In this document: positions 18,206 through 27,175 of the stretch, one piece after another
How positions within the stretch are numbered: the stretch's first letter is position 1
How the letters are laid out: each line of letters begins with the position of its first letter
Origin: Paenibacillus endophyticus
Lineage (GTDB): Bacteria > Bacillota > Bacilli > Paenibacillales > Paenibacillaceae
Direction of reading: 5' to 3'
DNA: 64,000 nt
NCBI RefSeq assembly: GCF_014192395.1
Contig: NZ_JACHXW010000001.1
Location: 186,001-250,000, forward strand
Notes under the pieces: model-generated
Databases searched by the model: none
The model's input: only the letters and a program-made list of their open reading frames with translations
Told to the model about the DNA's origin: nothing
Program-made: the position numbers and the translations under genes

Positions 18206-18245
18206 AACCCGCAAAGCCCTTATGTAACAAGGGCTTTGCGGGTTT
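18206..18245 (-). terminator. Terminator of tRNA-Arg
   Basis: AACCCGCAAAGCCCTT pairs perfectly with AAGGGCTTTGCGGGTT around seven bases. Read on the minus strand it ends in a U run and lies about 35 bases downstream of the tRNA gene. Confidence 0.8.
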
Positions 18246-18280
18246 ATGTAAATCATTAAAATGATCTAGTTTGGTCTTAA

Positions 18281-18357
<77 letters not shown>

Positions 18358-18366
18358 ACAAGCAAT

Positions 18367-18396
18367 AATATATCATAAGAGAATATTTTATTGCAA
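18367..18396 (-). promoter_or_regulatory. Sigma-A-like promoter of tRNA-Arg
   Basis: On the minus strand TTGCAA and TATATT are separated by 18 bases, with the -10 ending nine bases before the tRNA 5' end. Confidence 0.55.
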
Positions 18397-18461
18397 GCTT
18401 TATTTTATAATTTTGCTTTTTTGAATGAAAATCGGTTTAAAAACCCGTTGGGAAACGACAT

Positions 18462-18493
18462 TTGTTTTTTCTTTTGATTGTACATGGTATAAT
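18462..18493 (+). promoter_or_regulatory. Promoter of the YsoA-like gene (extended -10)
   Basis: A perfect TATAAT at 18488-18493 preceded by TGG forms an extended -10 element. The -35 is weak (TTGTTT at 18462, long spacer). It would start a leader of about 50-100 bases. Confidence 0.55.
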
Positions 18494-18595
18494 CGAATGC
18501 AAGATTGTACGTATGAACAAACGGCGTGACCATAAGGCGGTGTTATCATTACAACTCCCAATGACGCACAAAGCGACAACAAGGACAACGTTTAT

Positions 18596-19501
18596 TTGTT
18601 CCCTAGCATGCTGGACCATTATCAGGTACAGTTAACCCGTATGCTAGAAGCGGAGCAATACGGGGAGGCCAAGGAGTTGCTGCGCTTTTTGCTGCAATGC
18701 CAGGGCGAGGACGCGCGCCATTATGAAGAGTGGGACAGTCTTCTGACATGGCTCGATATGGCTTTCCCTGAGGATGGGAATGCAGAAGACGGTACGGGAT
18801 TTATTATAGCCAAACGGGAAAAGGAACAGGATGAAGCTACGATACGCGAGCAGTTTCTCAATCCTCCTGACCAGGATGAAGCTTATGTAAATCAAGTGCT
18901 CTACATCATGCAGAATCATCCGATGATCGATCAGCAGATTCTTGCCCTTGAACGCGCTGCCTACATTCAGGCGCCGGACATGGATGAGACGATCAAAAAT
19001 TGGCTGGTCACCCAGCAGGTTCATCCAGTCGTGCAGTTCAAGGCGCTGCAGTGCTTGAGGAAACGCGGGGCGACAGGCACGATTACGCTGGAGAGGCTCG
19101 GGGAGGCAACTGAGCTTGACCTGGAGGTTATACCGCTTTCAATGGACGAGTTTCCGAATCCGATCATCCGGATATTGGAGCGAACTGAGCAGGTTGCCGA
19201 GGTCGATGATCCGACTTTGCCTCATTTTGCAAGAGAGTTGTGGAAAGAAAGTTTGCAATTTTTGTATGGTACGGCTGCATATCATTGGATGCTGAGAGAC
19301 GATGACGATACGGTGGATTATTTCGCTGCTGCGCTGCATTTGACGCTGCTTCTCACTGTATACGGCTCGGCGAACGATGACGATATTCGTGATACATACG
19401 GCATTACCGAAGGTTTGAGATTCCGTTATGAGCAAGCTTGCAAGGCTTTAAGACAGGTTGCTGTGCTGCAGCAATCCGGAGATGAAGAACCAGAGTCTTG
19501 A
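18596..19501 (+). CDS. YsoA-like helical-repeat protein upstream of tig
   Basis: An acidic, all-helical protein of about 301 residues with TPR-like character (MLDHYQVQLTRMLEAEQYGEAKELLRFLLQC), no signal peptide and no membrane helix. Its position directly before trigger factor is that of ysoA in B. subtilis; the molecular role is unknown. The start is unresolved. TTG at 18596 has AAGGA ten bases upstream. However, the frame is open without ATG, GTG or TTG back to a TAA at 18533, and an ATT at 18548 follows AAGGCGGTG at good spacing and would add MTTPNDAQSDNKDNVY. The downstream gap of about 90 bases before tig holds no clear terminator. Confidence 0.75.
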   Translation: MFPSMLDHYQVQLTRMLEAEQYGEAKELLRFLLQCQGEDARHYEEWDSLLTWLDMAFPEDGNAEDGTGFIIAKREKEQDEATIREQFLNPPDQDEAYVNQVLYIMQNHPMIDQQILALERAAYIQAPDMDETIKNWLVTQQVHPVVQFKALQCLRKRGATGTITLERLGEATELDLEVIPLSMDEFPNPIIRILERTEQVAEVDDPTLPHFARELWKESLQFLYGTAAYHWMLRDDDDTVDYFAAALHLTLLLTVYGSANDDDIRDTYGITEGLRFRYEQACKALRQVAVLQQSGDEEPES

Positions 19502-19589
19502 TAATCTGGCCCAGCTTGTTTATAATAGAATGGTTTATGAAACGTGATAACTACTGATGCATGAGCATTTTCGGAGGGGAAGGCATAAA

Positions 19590-20879
19590 ATGAAAGCAAC
19601 TTGGGAAAAAATAGACAAGAACATCGTGTCGATCGACGTGGAGGTTGAAGCGGAGAAAGTCACTGTCGCTCTTGATCAAGCATTTAAGAAAGTCGTACAA
19701 AAAGTAAACGTACCTGGATTCCGTAAAGGTAAAGTGCCGCGCGGCATTTTCGAATCCCGTTTTGGAATTGAAAGCCTGTACCAGGATGCAATTGACATCC
19801 TGCTGCCTGACGCTTATTCCGAAGCAGTAAGCGAGCACAATCTTGAGCCGGTTGACCGTCCTGAGATTGATGTTGAGCAATTCGCTAAAGGCGAAACGTT
19901 CAAGTTCAAAGCAAAAGTTATCGTTAAGCCTGAAGTTACACTTGGCGAATACAAAGGCCTAGAAGTTGAAACAGCTGTTGCTGAAGTTACTGAAGAAGAA
20001 ATTGCTGCTGAGCTAGAGCGTCTTCAACAACGTCATGCTGAGCTTTCCGTCGTTGAAGAAGGCGCTGCACAGAATGGCGATATCACTGTCATCGATTTCG
20101 ACGGCTATGTAGACGGCGAAGCATTCGAAGGCGGAGCAGGCGAGCGTTATTCGCTTGAGCTGGGTTCGAATTCCTTTATCCCAGGCTTCGAAGAGCAAGT
20201 TGTAGGCATGCAAATCGGCGATTTCAAGGAAGTTGATGTAACATTCCCTGAGACATACCACGCAGAGCACCTTGCAGGCAAGCCAGCGGTGTTCAAAGTG
20301 AAGCTTCACGAAATCAAACGCAAAAGCCTTCCAGCTCTAGACGATGAGTTTGCTAAAGATGTCAGCGAATTCGATACGCTTGAAGAGTACAAGCAGGATC
20401 TTGTAATCAAGCTTCAAGAGCGTAAAACCCAAGAAGGCGAGCAAGCTCGCGAAGTTGCCGTTGTAGATAAAGCAACTGCAGCTGCAGAAGTTGAAATTCC
20501 TGAGCCGATGATCGTTTCCGAAACGGACTACATGATCAAGGATTTCGAAAACCGTCTCAAAATGCAAGGCATGAACATGGATCTGTACTTCCAGTTCTCA
20601 GGCCAAAATGAATCCGTGCTTCGCGAGCAAATGCGTTCAGACGCTGAGAAACGCGTTCTAAACAATCTTGTGCTTGACGCGATTGCCAAAGCAGAAGGTA
20701 TTGCAGCTAACGATGAGGATTTGAATGAAGAGCTAGAGAAGCTATCCAAATCGTACAACCGTCCTTCTGAAGAGCTTCGTGAAATCTTCTCGAAAAACGG
20801 CAACCTTAACAGCCTTCAAGAAGATATTGCGCTTCGCAAAACAATCAAGTTCTTGCTTGAAAACAGCAAAGCTGTTTAA
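19590..20879 (+). CDS. tig: Trigger factor, ribosome-associated chaperone
   Basis: Ribosome-bound folding chaperone and peptidyl-prolyl isomerase. The N-terminal ribosome-binding domain has VNVPGFRKGKVPRGIFESRFG (the GFRxGKxP signature that contacts the ribosome). The FKBP-type PPIase domain follows at about residues 155-240 (GDITVIDFDGYVDGEAFEGG..PGFEEQVVGM..DVTFPETYH). The C-terminal helical chaperone cradle runs to residue 429. The start at 19590 is set by GGAGGGG twelve bases upstream; the longer frame begins before this site. Ends at a terminator, so it is separate from clpP. Confidence 0.97.
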   Translation: MKATWEKIDKNIVSIDVEVEAEKVTVALDQAFKKVVQKVNVPGFRKGKVPRGIFESRFGIESLYQDAIDILLPDAYSEAVSEHNLEPVDRPEIDVEQFAKGETFKFKAKVIVKPEVTLGEYKGLEVETAVAEVTEEEIAAELERLQQRHAELSVVEEGAAQNGDITVIDFDGYVDGEAFEGGAGERYSLELGSNSFIPGFEEQVVGMQIGDFKEVDVTFPETYHAEHLAGKPAVFKVKLHEIKRKSLPALDDEFAKDVSEFDTLEEYKQDLVIKLQERKTQEGEQAREVAVVDKATAAAEVEIPEPMIVSETDYMIKDFENRLKMQGMNMDLYFQFSGQNESVLREQMRSDAEKRVLNNLVLDAIAKAEGIAANDEDLNEELEKLSKSYNRPSEELREIFSKNGNLNSLQEDIALRKTIKFLLENSKAV

Positions 20880-20920
20880 TAAGCCACATACGCATAACTG
20901 AATAAAAAGCTTCACTCAGG

Positions 20921-20953
20921 ATAAGGCACGTCATTGGTACGTGCCTTATTTTG
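20921..20953 (+). terminator. Terminator after tig
   Basis: ATAAGGCACGT pairs with ACGTGCCTTAT around a seven-base loop, followed by TTTT. Confidence 0.85.
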
Positions 20954-21109
20954 ACCCTACATATGAAATTGTGCTTGCTCTGGAGGTTAATCTCCGTACA
21001 TATCGAACGGACGTCGTCGTATAATGTATAAGTGGAAAAATGACATCATTACGACTACGTGTTACAATAAGTAAGTAACCTAAGTCATAAACGAAAAGAG
21101 GTTGGTCGC

Positions 21110-21703
21110 ATGAATCTGGTACCGATCGTAGTCGAACAAACGAATCGCGGGGAGCGTTCTTACGATATTTACTCCCGCCTACTGAAGGACCGCATTATTT
21201 TCCTTGGGAGCGCAATCGATGATGATGTTGCAAACTCTATCATTGCACAGCTGCTGTTTCTGGCGGCCGACGACCCAGAGAAAGACATACATCTGTACAT
21301 TAACTCTCCTGGCGGCTCCGTGACTGCGGGAATGGGTATTTTTGATACGATGCAATATATCAAGCCTGAGGTGTCCACCATTTGTATGGGGATGGCAGCC
21401 AGCATGGGGTCGCTTCTGCTTACTGCGGGAGCTAAAGGCAAGCGCTTTGCGCTTCCTAATGCTGAAGTAATGATTCACCAACCGCTCGGCGGCGTACGCG
21501 GCCAGGCTTCGGATATTAAAATTCATGCGGATTGGATTTTGAAAACGAAGCAGAAGCTAAACCAAATTTATGTAGATCGCACCGGACAGCCATATGAGAA
21601 AATCGACCGCGATACCGACCGTGACAATTTCATGAGCGCGGAAGAGGCTCTTGCCTACGGTTTGATTGACAAGGTGATTACAGCACCGGTATCGACGATT
21701 TAA
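21110..21703 (+). CDS. clpP: ATP-dependent Clp protease proteolytic subunit
   Basis: Serine peptidase core of the Clp protease; forms a barrel of two heptamers fed by ClpX. The catalytic triad is visible: Ser98 in GMAASMGS, His123 in MIHQPLGG and Asp172 in DRDNFMS. Length 197 is standard. The start ATG 21110 has AGAGG before it. The next gene is clpX, 16 bases downstream, an adjacency seen in many bacteria but not in B. subtilis, where clpP is separate. No CtsR-type heptad repeat is visible upstream; a TATAAT at 21020 may be the -10. Confidence 0.97.
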   Translation: MNLVPIVVEQTNRGERSYDIYSRLLKDRIIFLGSAIDDDVANSIIAQLLFLAADDPEKDIHLYINSPGGSVTAGMGIFDTMQYIKPEVSTICMGMAASMGSLLLTAGAKGKRFALPNAEVMIHQPLGGVRGQASDIKIHADWILKTKQKLNQIYVDRTGQPYEKIDRDTDRDNFMSAEEALAYGLIDKVITAPVSTI

Positions 21704-21719
21704 TCGAAGGGGTGATTAC

Positions 21720-22976
21720 ATGTTTAAATTCAACGACGAAAAAGGCCAGTTGAAATGTTCATTCTGCGGCAAATCGCAGGATCAAGTACGTAAATTGGTT
21801 GCCGGTCCCGGCGTCTATATATGCGACGAGTGTATCGAGCTGTGCACTGAAATTGTTGAGGAAGAACTCGGCAATGAGGAAGAGCTTGATCTTAAGGATA
21901 TTCCGAAACCGAAAGATATCCGGGCCATCCTGGACTCTTATGTCATCGGTCAAGAGTTTGCGAAAAAATCGTTGTCTGTAGCGGTTTACAACCATTACAA
22001 ACGGATTAATTCCGGCAGCAAGATCGAAGACGTCGAGCTGCAAAAAAGTAATATTTTGCTGTTAGGACCTACGGGCTCTGGTAAAACGTTGCTTGCGCAA
22101 ACAATGGCGAAAATTTTGAATGTTCCATTTGCGATTGCGGACGCAACCTCGCTTACAGAAGCAGGTTATGTCGGTGAGGACGTTGAGAATATATTGCTCA
22201 AGCTCATTCAGGCTGCGGATTACGATGTGGAGAAAGCGGAACGCGGCATTATCTACATCGATGAGATTGATAAAGTAGCCCGCAAATCAGAGAACCCGTC
22301 GATTACACGTGACGTATCTGGTGAAGGCGTACAGCAAGCTCTCCTCAAAATTTTGGAAGGCACGGTTGCATCTGTACCGCCGCAAGGCGGGCGCAAGCAT
22401 CCGCATCAAGAATTTATTCAAATCGATACAACGAACATTTTGTTCATTTGCGGCGGCGCGTTTGACGGCCTTGAGTCATTGATCAAACGTCGTATCGGTA
22501 AGAAAGTGATCGGCTTCAGCTCGACTGGCGAGCTGCAGAAGGATCTGAAGGCGGGCGAATACTTAACGATGGTATTGCCGGAGGATTTGCTGAAATTCGG
22601 TCTTATTCCGGAGTTTGTAGGTCGGTTGCCGATCATTTCCACGCTTGAGCCGCTTGATGAGCCTGCACTTGTTCGGATTTTGTCCGAACCAAAGAATGCG
22701 CTTGTGAAGCAGTATCAGAAGCTTCTTGAAATGGATAATGTGAAGCTTGATTTCGAACCTGCTGCGCTTGATGCCATTGCAAAGGAAGCAATCAAACGCA
22801 ACACCGGAGCTCGTGGCTTGCGCGCCATTATCGAGAGCATCATGCTTGAAGTCATGTATGAAGTGCCTTCGCGTGATGATCTGAGTACCTGTCTGATCAC
22901 GGAGCAAACGGTGCAAGAAAAAATTATGCCGGAGCTCACTGCTAAGAAAAGCAAGAAGAAGGAAGAGAGCGCGTAA
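21720..22976 (+). CDS. clpX: ATP-dependent Clp protease ATP-binding subunit ClpX
   Basis: AAA+ unfoldase that recognises tagged substrates and threads them into ClpP. The N-terminal zinc domain has four Cys (13, 16, 35, 38). Walker A GPTGSGKT is at 116-123, Walker [10 protein letters not shown] near 181, the pore loop region GYVGEDVE near 150, and the IGF loop (KKVIGFSS) that docks on ClpP is present. Length 418 is normal; the basic C-terminal tail [10 protein letters not shown] is not conserved. RBS AGGGG precedes ATG 21720. Probably co-transcribed with clpP. Confidence 0.97.
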   Translation: MFKFNDEKGQLKCSFCGKSQDQVRKLVAGPGVYICDECIELCTEIVEEELGNEEELDLKDIPKPKDIRAILDSYVIGQEFAKKSLSVAVYNHYKRINSGSKIEDVELQKSNILLLGPTGSGKTLLAQTMAKILNVPFAIADATSLTEAGYVGEDVENILLKLIQAADYDVEKAERGIIYIDEIDKVARKSENPSITRDVSGEGVQQALLKILEGTVASVPPQGGRKHPHQEFIQIDTTNILFICGGAFDGLESLIKRRIGKKVIGFSSTGELQKDLKAGEYLTMVLPEDLLKFGLIPEFVGRLPIISTLEPLDEPALVRILSEPKNALVKQYQKLLEMDNVKLDFEPAALDAIAKEAIKRNTGARGLRAIIESIMLEVMYEVPSRDDLSTCLITEQTVQEKIMPELTAKKSKKKEESA

Positions 22977-23056
22977 GCTAGCGTTCAAATAGATGGGCTG
23001 TGAGTTTGGGCGATTTGCTTGGCTCGCAGTCCAACTGCGTAGCGTGCTTTTGTCGC

Positions 23057-23149
23057 CAATGACGGCTTTGCCGATTACGCTTGACTACCGTCATTGTTTC
23101 CACCCAGCCGTGCGGCTTCATTGCCGCCAGTCAAAGGGTGGACTTTGAC
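23057..23149 (+). other. Two hairpins in the clpX-ispG gap
   Basis: AATGACGG (23057) pairs with CCGTCATT about 22 bases later, and GTCAAAG (23130) pairs with CTTTGAC (23143) around GGTGGA, just upstream of ispG. Neither has a T tail typical of an intrinsic terminator. The 194-base gap holds no gene. Confidence 0.45.
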
Positions 23150-23170
23150 GTTCATGGGAGAGATTAGCTT

Positions 23171-24280
23171 ATGTATTTGCGTCAGGATACAGTGGCGGTT
23201 AAAGTCGGTAATCTAACGATTGGCGGCAGTAACGAAGTCATTATTCAAAGTATGTGTACAACGAAGACAGCTGACGTCGAAGCGACTGTCGCGGAGATTT
23301 TGGGACTGGAAGAGGCGGGCTGTCAGCTTGTCCGAGTTACGGTCAATAACAAAGAAGCAGCTGAAGCAATCAAGGAAATCAAAAAACGCATTCATATTCC
23401 TCTTGTAGCAGATATTCATTTCGATTACCGTTTGGCATTGCTTGCTATCGAGAACGGCATAGATAAGGTTCGGATCAATCCGGGCAATATCGGCCGTCGT
23501 GAGCGCGTGGAAGCAGTCGTGAAGGCATGTAAAGAGAAAGGAATACCGATCCGAATCGGCGTTAATGCCGGTTCATTGGAGAACCATCTCCTTGAGAAAT
23601 ACGGTTATCCTACGCCGGAAGCGATGGTAGAGAGTGCGCTTTTCCATATCGGAATTTTGGAAGAGCTAGATTTCCACGATATTATCGTTTCACTCAAAGC
23701 TTCCGATGTGCCGATGGCTATCGCAGCTTACTCTATGGCTGCAAAAGTGATCAAATATCCGCTTCATCTTGGCATTACAGAGGCGGGCACGCTGCACACG
23801 GGGACGATTAAGAGCTCGGCAGGCATTGGTGCGTTACTGGCGCTTGGCATCGGCAACACGCTGAGAATCAGTCTGAGCGCGGATACGGTTGAAGAAGTTA
23901 AGGTAGCTCGGGAGCTGCTCAAAACTTTTGGGCTTATAACGAATGCGGCAACGCTGGTATCTTGTCCGACCTGTGGTCGCCTTGATATCGATTTATTCTC
24001 TATTGCCAATGAAGTGGAAGAATATATTTCCAAAATCAAGGTGCCGATCAAAGTATCCGTGCTTGGCTGTGCGGTAAACGGCCCAGGCGAAGCGCGGGAA
24101 GCCGATATCGGTATCGCAGGCGCTAGAGGCGAGGGCATGCTGTTCCGTTACGGAGAGCTTATTCGCAAGGTGCCTGAAGCTGAATTGCTAGCCGAGCTGA
24201 AGAAGGAAATCGACGAGATTGTGCGCGTGTTCGAAGCTACCGGAGAAATTCCTGGCCGGAAACACCATGCGCCAGCATAA
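23171..24280 (+). CDS. ispG: 4-hydroxy-3-methylbut-2-enyl diphosphate synthase (IspG/GcpE)
   Basis: Iron-sulfur enzyme of the non-mevalonate isoprenoid pathway that converts methylerythritol cyclodiphosphate to HMBPP. The N-terminal TIM-barrel part shows [20 protein letters not shown] and GCQLVRVTV. The C-terminal domain has the three cluster-binding Cys (SCPTCGR and [11 protein letters not shown]) and the family-ending [14 protein letters not shown]. Length 369 is typical. ATG 23171 has GGGAGAG upstream. In B. subtilis clpX is followed by lonB, so ispG and the germination operon after it are extra here. It ends at its own terminator. Confidence 0.96.
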   Translation: MYLRQDTVAVKVGNLTIGGSNEVIIQSMCTTKTADVEATVAEILGLEEAGCQLVRVTVNNKEAAEAIKEIKKRIHIPLVADIHFDYRLALLAIENGIDKVRINPGNIGRRERVEAVVKACKEKGIPIRIGVNAGSLENHLLEKYGYPTPEAMVESALFHIGILEELDFHDIIVSLKASDVPMAIAAYSMAAKVIKYPLHLGITEAGTLHTGTIKSSAGIGALLALGIGNTLRISLSADTVEEVKVARELLKTFGLITNAATLVSCPTCGRLDIDLFSIANEVEEYISKIKVPIKVSVLGCAVNGPGEAREADIGIAGARGEGMLFRYGELIRKVPEAELLAELKKEIDEIVRVFEATGEIPGRKHHAPA

Positions 24281-24283
24281 ATG

Positions 24284-24332
24284 AAAAATAGGCTTATTGC
24301 ATCCAACTTGGATGCGGTAAGCCTATTTTTTA
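24284..24332 (+). terminator. Terminator after ispG
   Basis: AAAAATAGGCTTA..GCATCC pairs with GGATGC..TAAGCCTATTTTT, a long stem with a T run. Confidence 0.88.
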
Positions 24333-24428
24333 TTTGCAGTGAACACAGTTACTTTTGCCAAGGGTGCATAATTTACGGGATTGAAGGAAAAATATTGATT
24401 ACATCTCAGAAATAAAGGCGGGGAGAAT

Positions 24429-25526
24429 TTGGAGCGGATTAGTCTCAATCAGCTTGGATCCATGATCGTATTGTTTCTGATCGGCAGCTCCTCGTTGTTT
24501 TTGCTCGCTAGTGATGCTTCCAAGGACGCTTGGCTTGCTGTAATCGTTGGAATGCTCTGCGGCTTGCTCATATTATGGGGCGTTAATTTATCCTTGTACC
24601 GTTTGATGCCCCATAGAAATCTAATAGAAATCATATTCGAATTAATGGGAAAGCCTCTCGGTTATGTGGTTTCCATCATCTATGTTTTGTATTTCTGTTA
24701 TAAGTCGATCCGGAACGTCAGAGAGTTCGGTGATTTGATCATTATGTATTTGCTTCCGCAAACCCCGTTGCCCGTACTCATACTCGTAGTCTGCCTATTG
24801 GCTACGTATACGGTGTTTCATGGCTTGGATGTTTTCTTCAGAATGGCCGAAGCGATTCTCCCCGTCGTTATCATTATTTATATTTTTTTGTTTTTACTAG
24901 TCGCGTGGTCAGGCCTGCTGCATGTTGAGAACGTAACCCCTGTGCTTGACGATGGATTCAAACCGGTATGGGAAGCTGCTGTGCCAGAGTTAATTTCATT
25001 TCCGTTCGGAGAGATCATTTTGTTTATGATGTTTTGGAAGTACACAGAGCATAGAGGAAATATGGTAAGCCTAGTCGTAAAATGTTTTTTGTTTTCTGGT
25101 TTGTTTATTACGTTTACGAATTTCTTTATTCTTGCGGGCTTAGGGAGCCTTGCCGGCAACGTAACGATTCCCTTAATGCAAATGACGAACTTGATCGATT
25201 TCGCTCAGTTTCTGGAGAGAATTGATCCGCTGGTAGCGCTCCTCCTGTTTACGGGCGTGTTTTTTAAACTAACCGCTTATTATTTCGGAGCAGTGCTGGC
25301 TATGAGACAGATGACGAATGCACCTAAGATTGCTGCCGTTCTGACTATTGGAGCAATCATCTATTTCGGTTCTTTTTTGTTCAGGAACTATATGGAGCAA
25401 GTGTGGTTCGGATTTCAATATAACGTAAAATATCATTTTCCCATCCTTCAAATATGGATACCCGTACTGTTGCTTGTGCTGGCCATCATCAAAAAGAGAC
25501 GGAGTGAAAAGGTGCATGCGAAATGA
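24429..25526 (+). CDS. Spore germination permease, GerB family (first of two)
   Basis: B-subunit-type integral membrane protein of a germinant receptor (GerAB/GerKB; APC-superfamily fold), which sits in the spore inner membrane and is thought to bind the germinant. About ten hydrophobic helices are visible across 365 residues. The N-terminal ISLNQLGSMIVLFLIGSSSLF and central ELISFPFGEIILFMMFWKY (proline-glycine kink plus Glu) are family-typical. The start is TTG 24429 behind AAAGGCGGGG. It overlaps the next gene by four bases (ATGA), so translation is coupled. No convincing sigma-G promoter can be fixed upstream. Confidence 0.88.
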   Translation: MERISLNQLGSMIVLFLIGSSSLFLLASDASKDAWLAVIVGMLCGLLILWGVNLSLYRLMPHRNLIEIIFELMGKPLGYVVSIIYVLYFCYKSIRNVREFGDLIIMYLLPQTPLPVLILVVCLLATYTVFHGLDVFFRMAEAILPVVIIIYIFLFLLVAWSGLLHVENVTPVLDDGFKPVWEAAVPELISFPFGEIILFMMFWKYTEHRGNMVSLVVKCFLFSGLFITFTNFFILAGLGSLAGNVTIPLMQMTNLIDFAQFLERIDPLVALLLFTGVFFKLTAYYFGAVLAMRQMTNAPKIAAVLTIGAIIYFGSFLFRNYMEQVWFGFQYNVKYHFPILQIWIPVLLLVLAIIKKRRSEKVHAK

Positions 25527-27175
25527 GTGAGGAAAAAAAGGACGGAAATGTTAAGGATGAGAAGGACGTCAACGTTAAAGGTGGGAAAAAGGACGACAAC
25601 GTTAAAAATGAAAAAAAGGACGACAATTCTAAAAATGATAAAAATCTAAAACAATTGTCGACCGAATTGGATCAGAATATCAAAATGGTTACCGACGAGC
25701 TAGGAACCCAGCCTGATATCATCATTAGGCATCTGCATATGTTCAAAAGCAGCAAAGCGGCCCTTCTGTACATAGCAGGCATGACAGATGTGAATGCGGT
25801 TAATCTGCTAGTGATGAGCATGATAGCCGAGCCCCCTCTGAGCAGCGGCTCCGAGCAGGAGGATTCCCCTTTCGATTGCGTGATGTACCGATCCCTGGCG
25901 GTAGGGGGCGTGCGTAAGCTTGATAGCATAAACGAAGTACTGCATGCGATGCTTGAAGGCAATTCGATTGTGTTCCTTGATGGATACAAGGATGCGATTG
26001 CGGCTTACACCTGCGGAGTGGAAAAACGATCTGTCGAGGAGCCGAGTACGCAAACTGTCGTTCGCGGTCCGAAGGAAGGCTTCACTGAAACGCTGCACAT
26101 TAATACGGCGCTGATTCGCAATAAGATTAAATCGACGAATTTGAGTATGGAATACAAGATAATAGGGCATCAGACCCGTACTACGATTGCACTCGTCTTT
26201 ATGAAAGGAATCGCTGACGATAAAGTCATCGAGGAAGTTCGCCGCAGATTGGATTTAATCGATACGGACAGCATTTTGGAGAGCGGGTATATCGAGGAGT
26301 TCATTCAAGACAAAACCTTTACACCTTTTCCGCTGCTGCAGAACTCCGAACGCCCTGATGCTGTAGCGGCAGGATTGCTTGAGGGGCAATTCGCGATTGT
26401 GGTAGACGGTACGCCGTTCGTGCTGCTTGCCCCCGTTACATTCGTTAAGTTTTTTCAATCGAGCGAGGATTATTATCAGCGTTATGATATTTCCACCTTC
26501 TTGCGGATCATTCGTTTCTTTTCTTTTTTTGCATCGATGCTGCTGCCATCCATTTATATTGCCATCACGACCTTTCACCAAGAAATGCTGCCAACCCAGC
26601 TGTTAATCAGTATTGCCGCTCAAAGGGAAGGGGTTCCATTCCCCGCTTTAATTGAAGCGATGATCATGGAGGTGACGTTCGAAATCTTGCGTGAGGCCGG
26701 CGTAAGAATGCCGCGCATCATTGGACCCGCGATATCGATCGTCGGCGCCCTTGTACTGGGCCAATCAGCTGTTCAGGCGGGGCTCGTATCGGCAGCGATG
26801 GTTATCGTCGTATCATTTACGGCAATTGCCAGCTTCGTTATTCCATCCGTCAACATGGGCACCGCTGCCCGTTTGATCCGTTTCCTGCTCATGATTCTTG
26901 CGGGCACTTTTGGTGTCTTCGGGATTTTGGCGGGGCTTATGATGATTTTGACCCATTTGTCGGCGCTGCGTTCGTTTGGCGTACCGTATCTGGCGCCGAT
27001 TGCGCCGCTTGTGCCTGGCAACTTAAAGGATGTCTTTATACGGGTTCCGTGGTGGGCGATGAAGAAACGGCCGAGCCTCTATCAGAATCAGGCGGGAACC
27101 GTGCGTCAGAGCACGCCTAGCAGCCTTACGGAAACAGATGATGAGCATACTCAGAAAGAGGGCGAACAGCAGTGA
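25523..27175 (+). CDS. Spore germination protein, GerA family
   Basis: A-subunit of a germinant receptor. After an unusual Lys/Asp/Asn-rich repeat (about residues 4-42) comes the cytoplasmic-type GerA N-terminal domain (STELDQNIKMVTDELG, SIVFLDGYKDAIAAYTCGVEKR, VVRGPKEGFTETLHINTALIRNKIK). The membrane domain from about residue 325 has the family blocks PSIYIAITTFHQEMLPTQLLISIAAQREGVPFPALIEAMIMEVTFEILREAGVRMP and IGPAISIVGALVLGQSAVQAG. The hydrophilic C-tail is short. Neighbours are B-type permeases on both sides, with ATGA/GTGA overlaps. Confidence 0.93.
   Translation: MSEEKKDGNVKDEKDVNVKGGKKDDNVKNEKKDDNSKNDKNLKQLSTELDQNIKMVTDELGTQPDIIIRHLHMFKSSKAALLYIAGMTDVNAVNLLVMSMIAEPPLSSGSEQEDSPFDCVMYRSLAVGGVRKLDSINEVLHAMLEGNSIVFLDGYKDAIAAYTCGVEKRSVEEPSTQTVVRGPKEGFTETLHINTALIRNKIKSTNLSMEYKIIGHQTRTTIALVFMKGIADDKVIEEVRRRLDLIDTDSILESGYIEEFIQDKTFTPFPLLQNSERPDAVAAGLLEGQFAIVVDGTPFVLLAPVTFVKFFQSSEDYYQRYDISTFLRIIRFFSFFASMLLPSIYIAITTFHQEMLPTQLLISIAAQREGVPFPALIEAMIMEVTFEILREAGVRMPRIIGPAISIVGALVLGQSAVQAGLVSAAMVIVVSFTAIASFVIPSVNMGTAARLIRFLLMILAGTFGVFGILAGLMMILTHLSALRSFGVPYLAPIAPLVPGNLKDVFIRVPWWAMKKRPSLYQNQAGTVRQSTPSSLTETDDEHTQKEGEQQ
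25535..25646 (+). repeat. Degenerate nine-codon repeat in the GerA N-terminus
   Basis: About four copies of a Lys-Lys-Asp-(Asp/Gly)-Asn-Val-Lys-x-(Glu/Gly) unit encoded in tandem, at the DNA level a GGACGACAACGTTAAA-like repeat. It extends the A subunit with a highly charged tail before the conserved domain. Confidence 0.8.

Noticed and set aside
20954-21109. CtsR operator (heptad direct repeat) upstream of clpP
   Set aside because: No pair of GGTCAAA-like heptads is present; only a TATAAT hexamer with poor -35.
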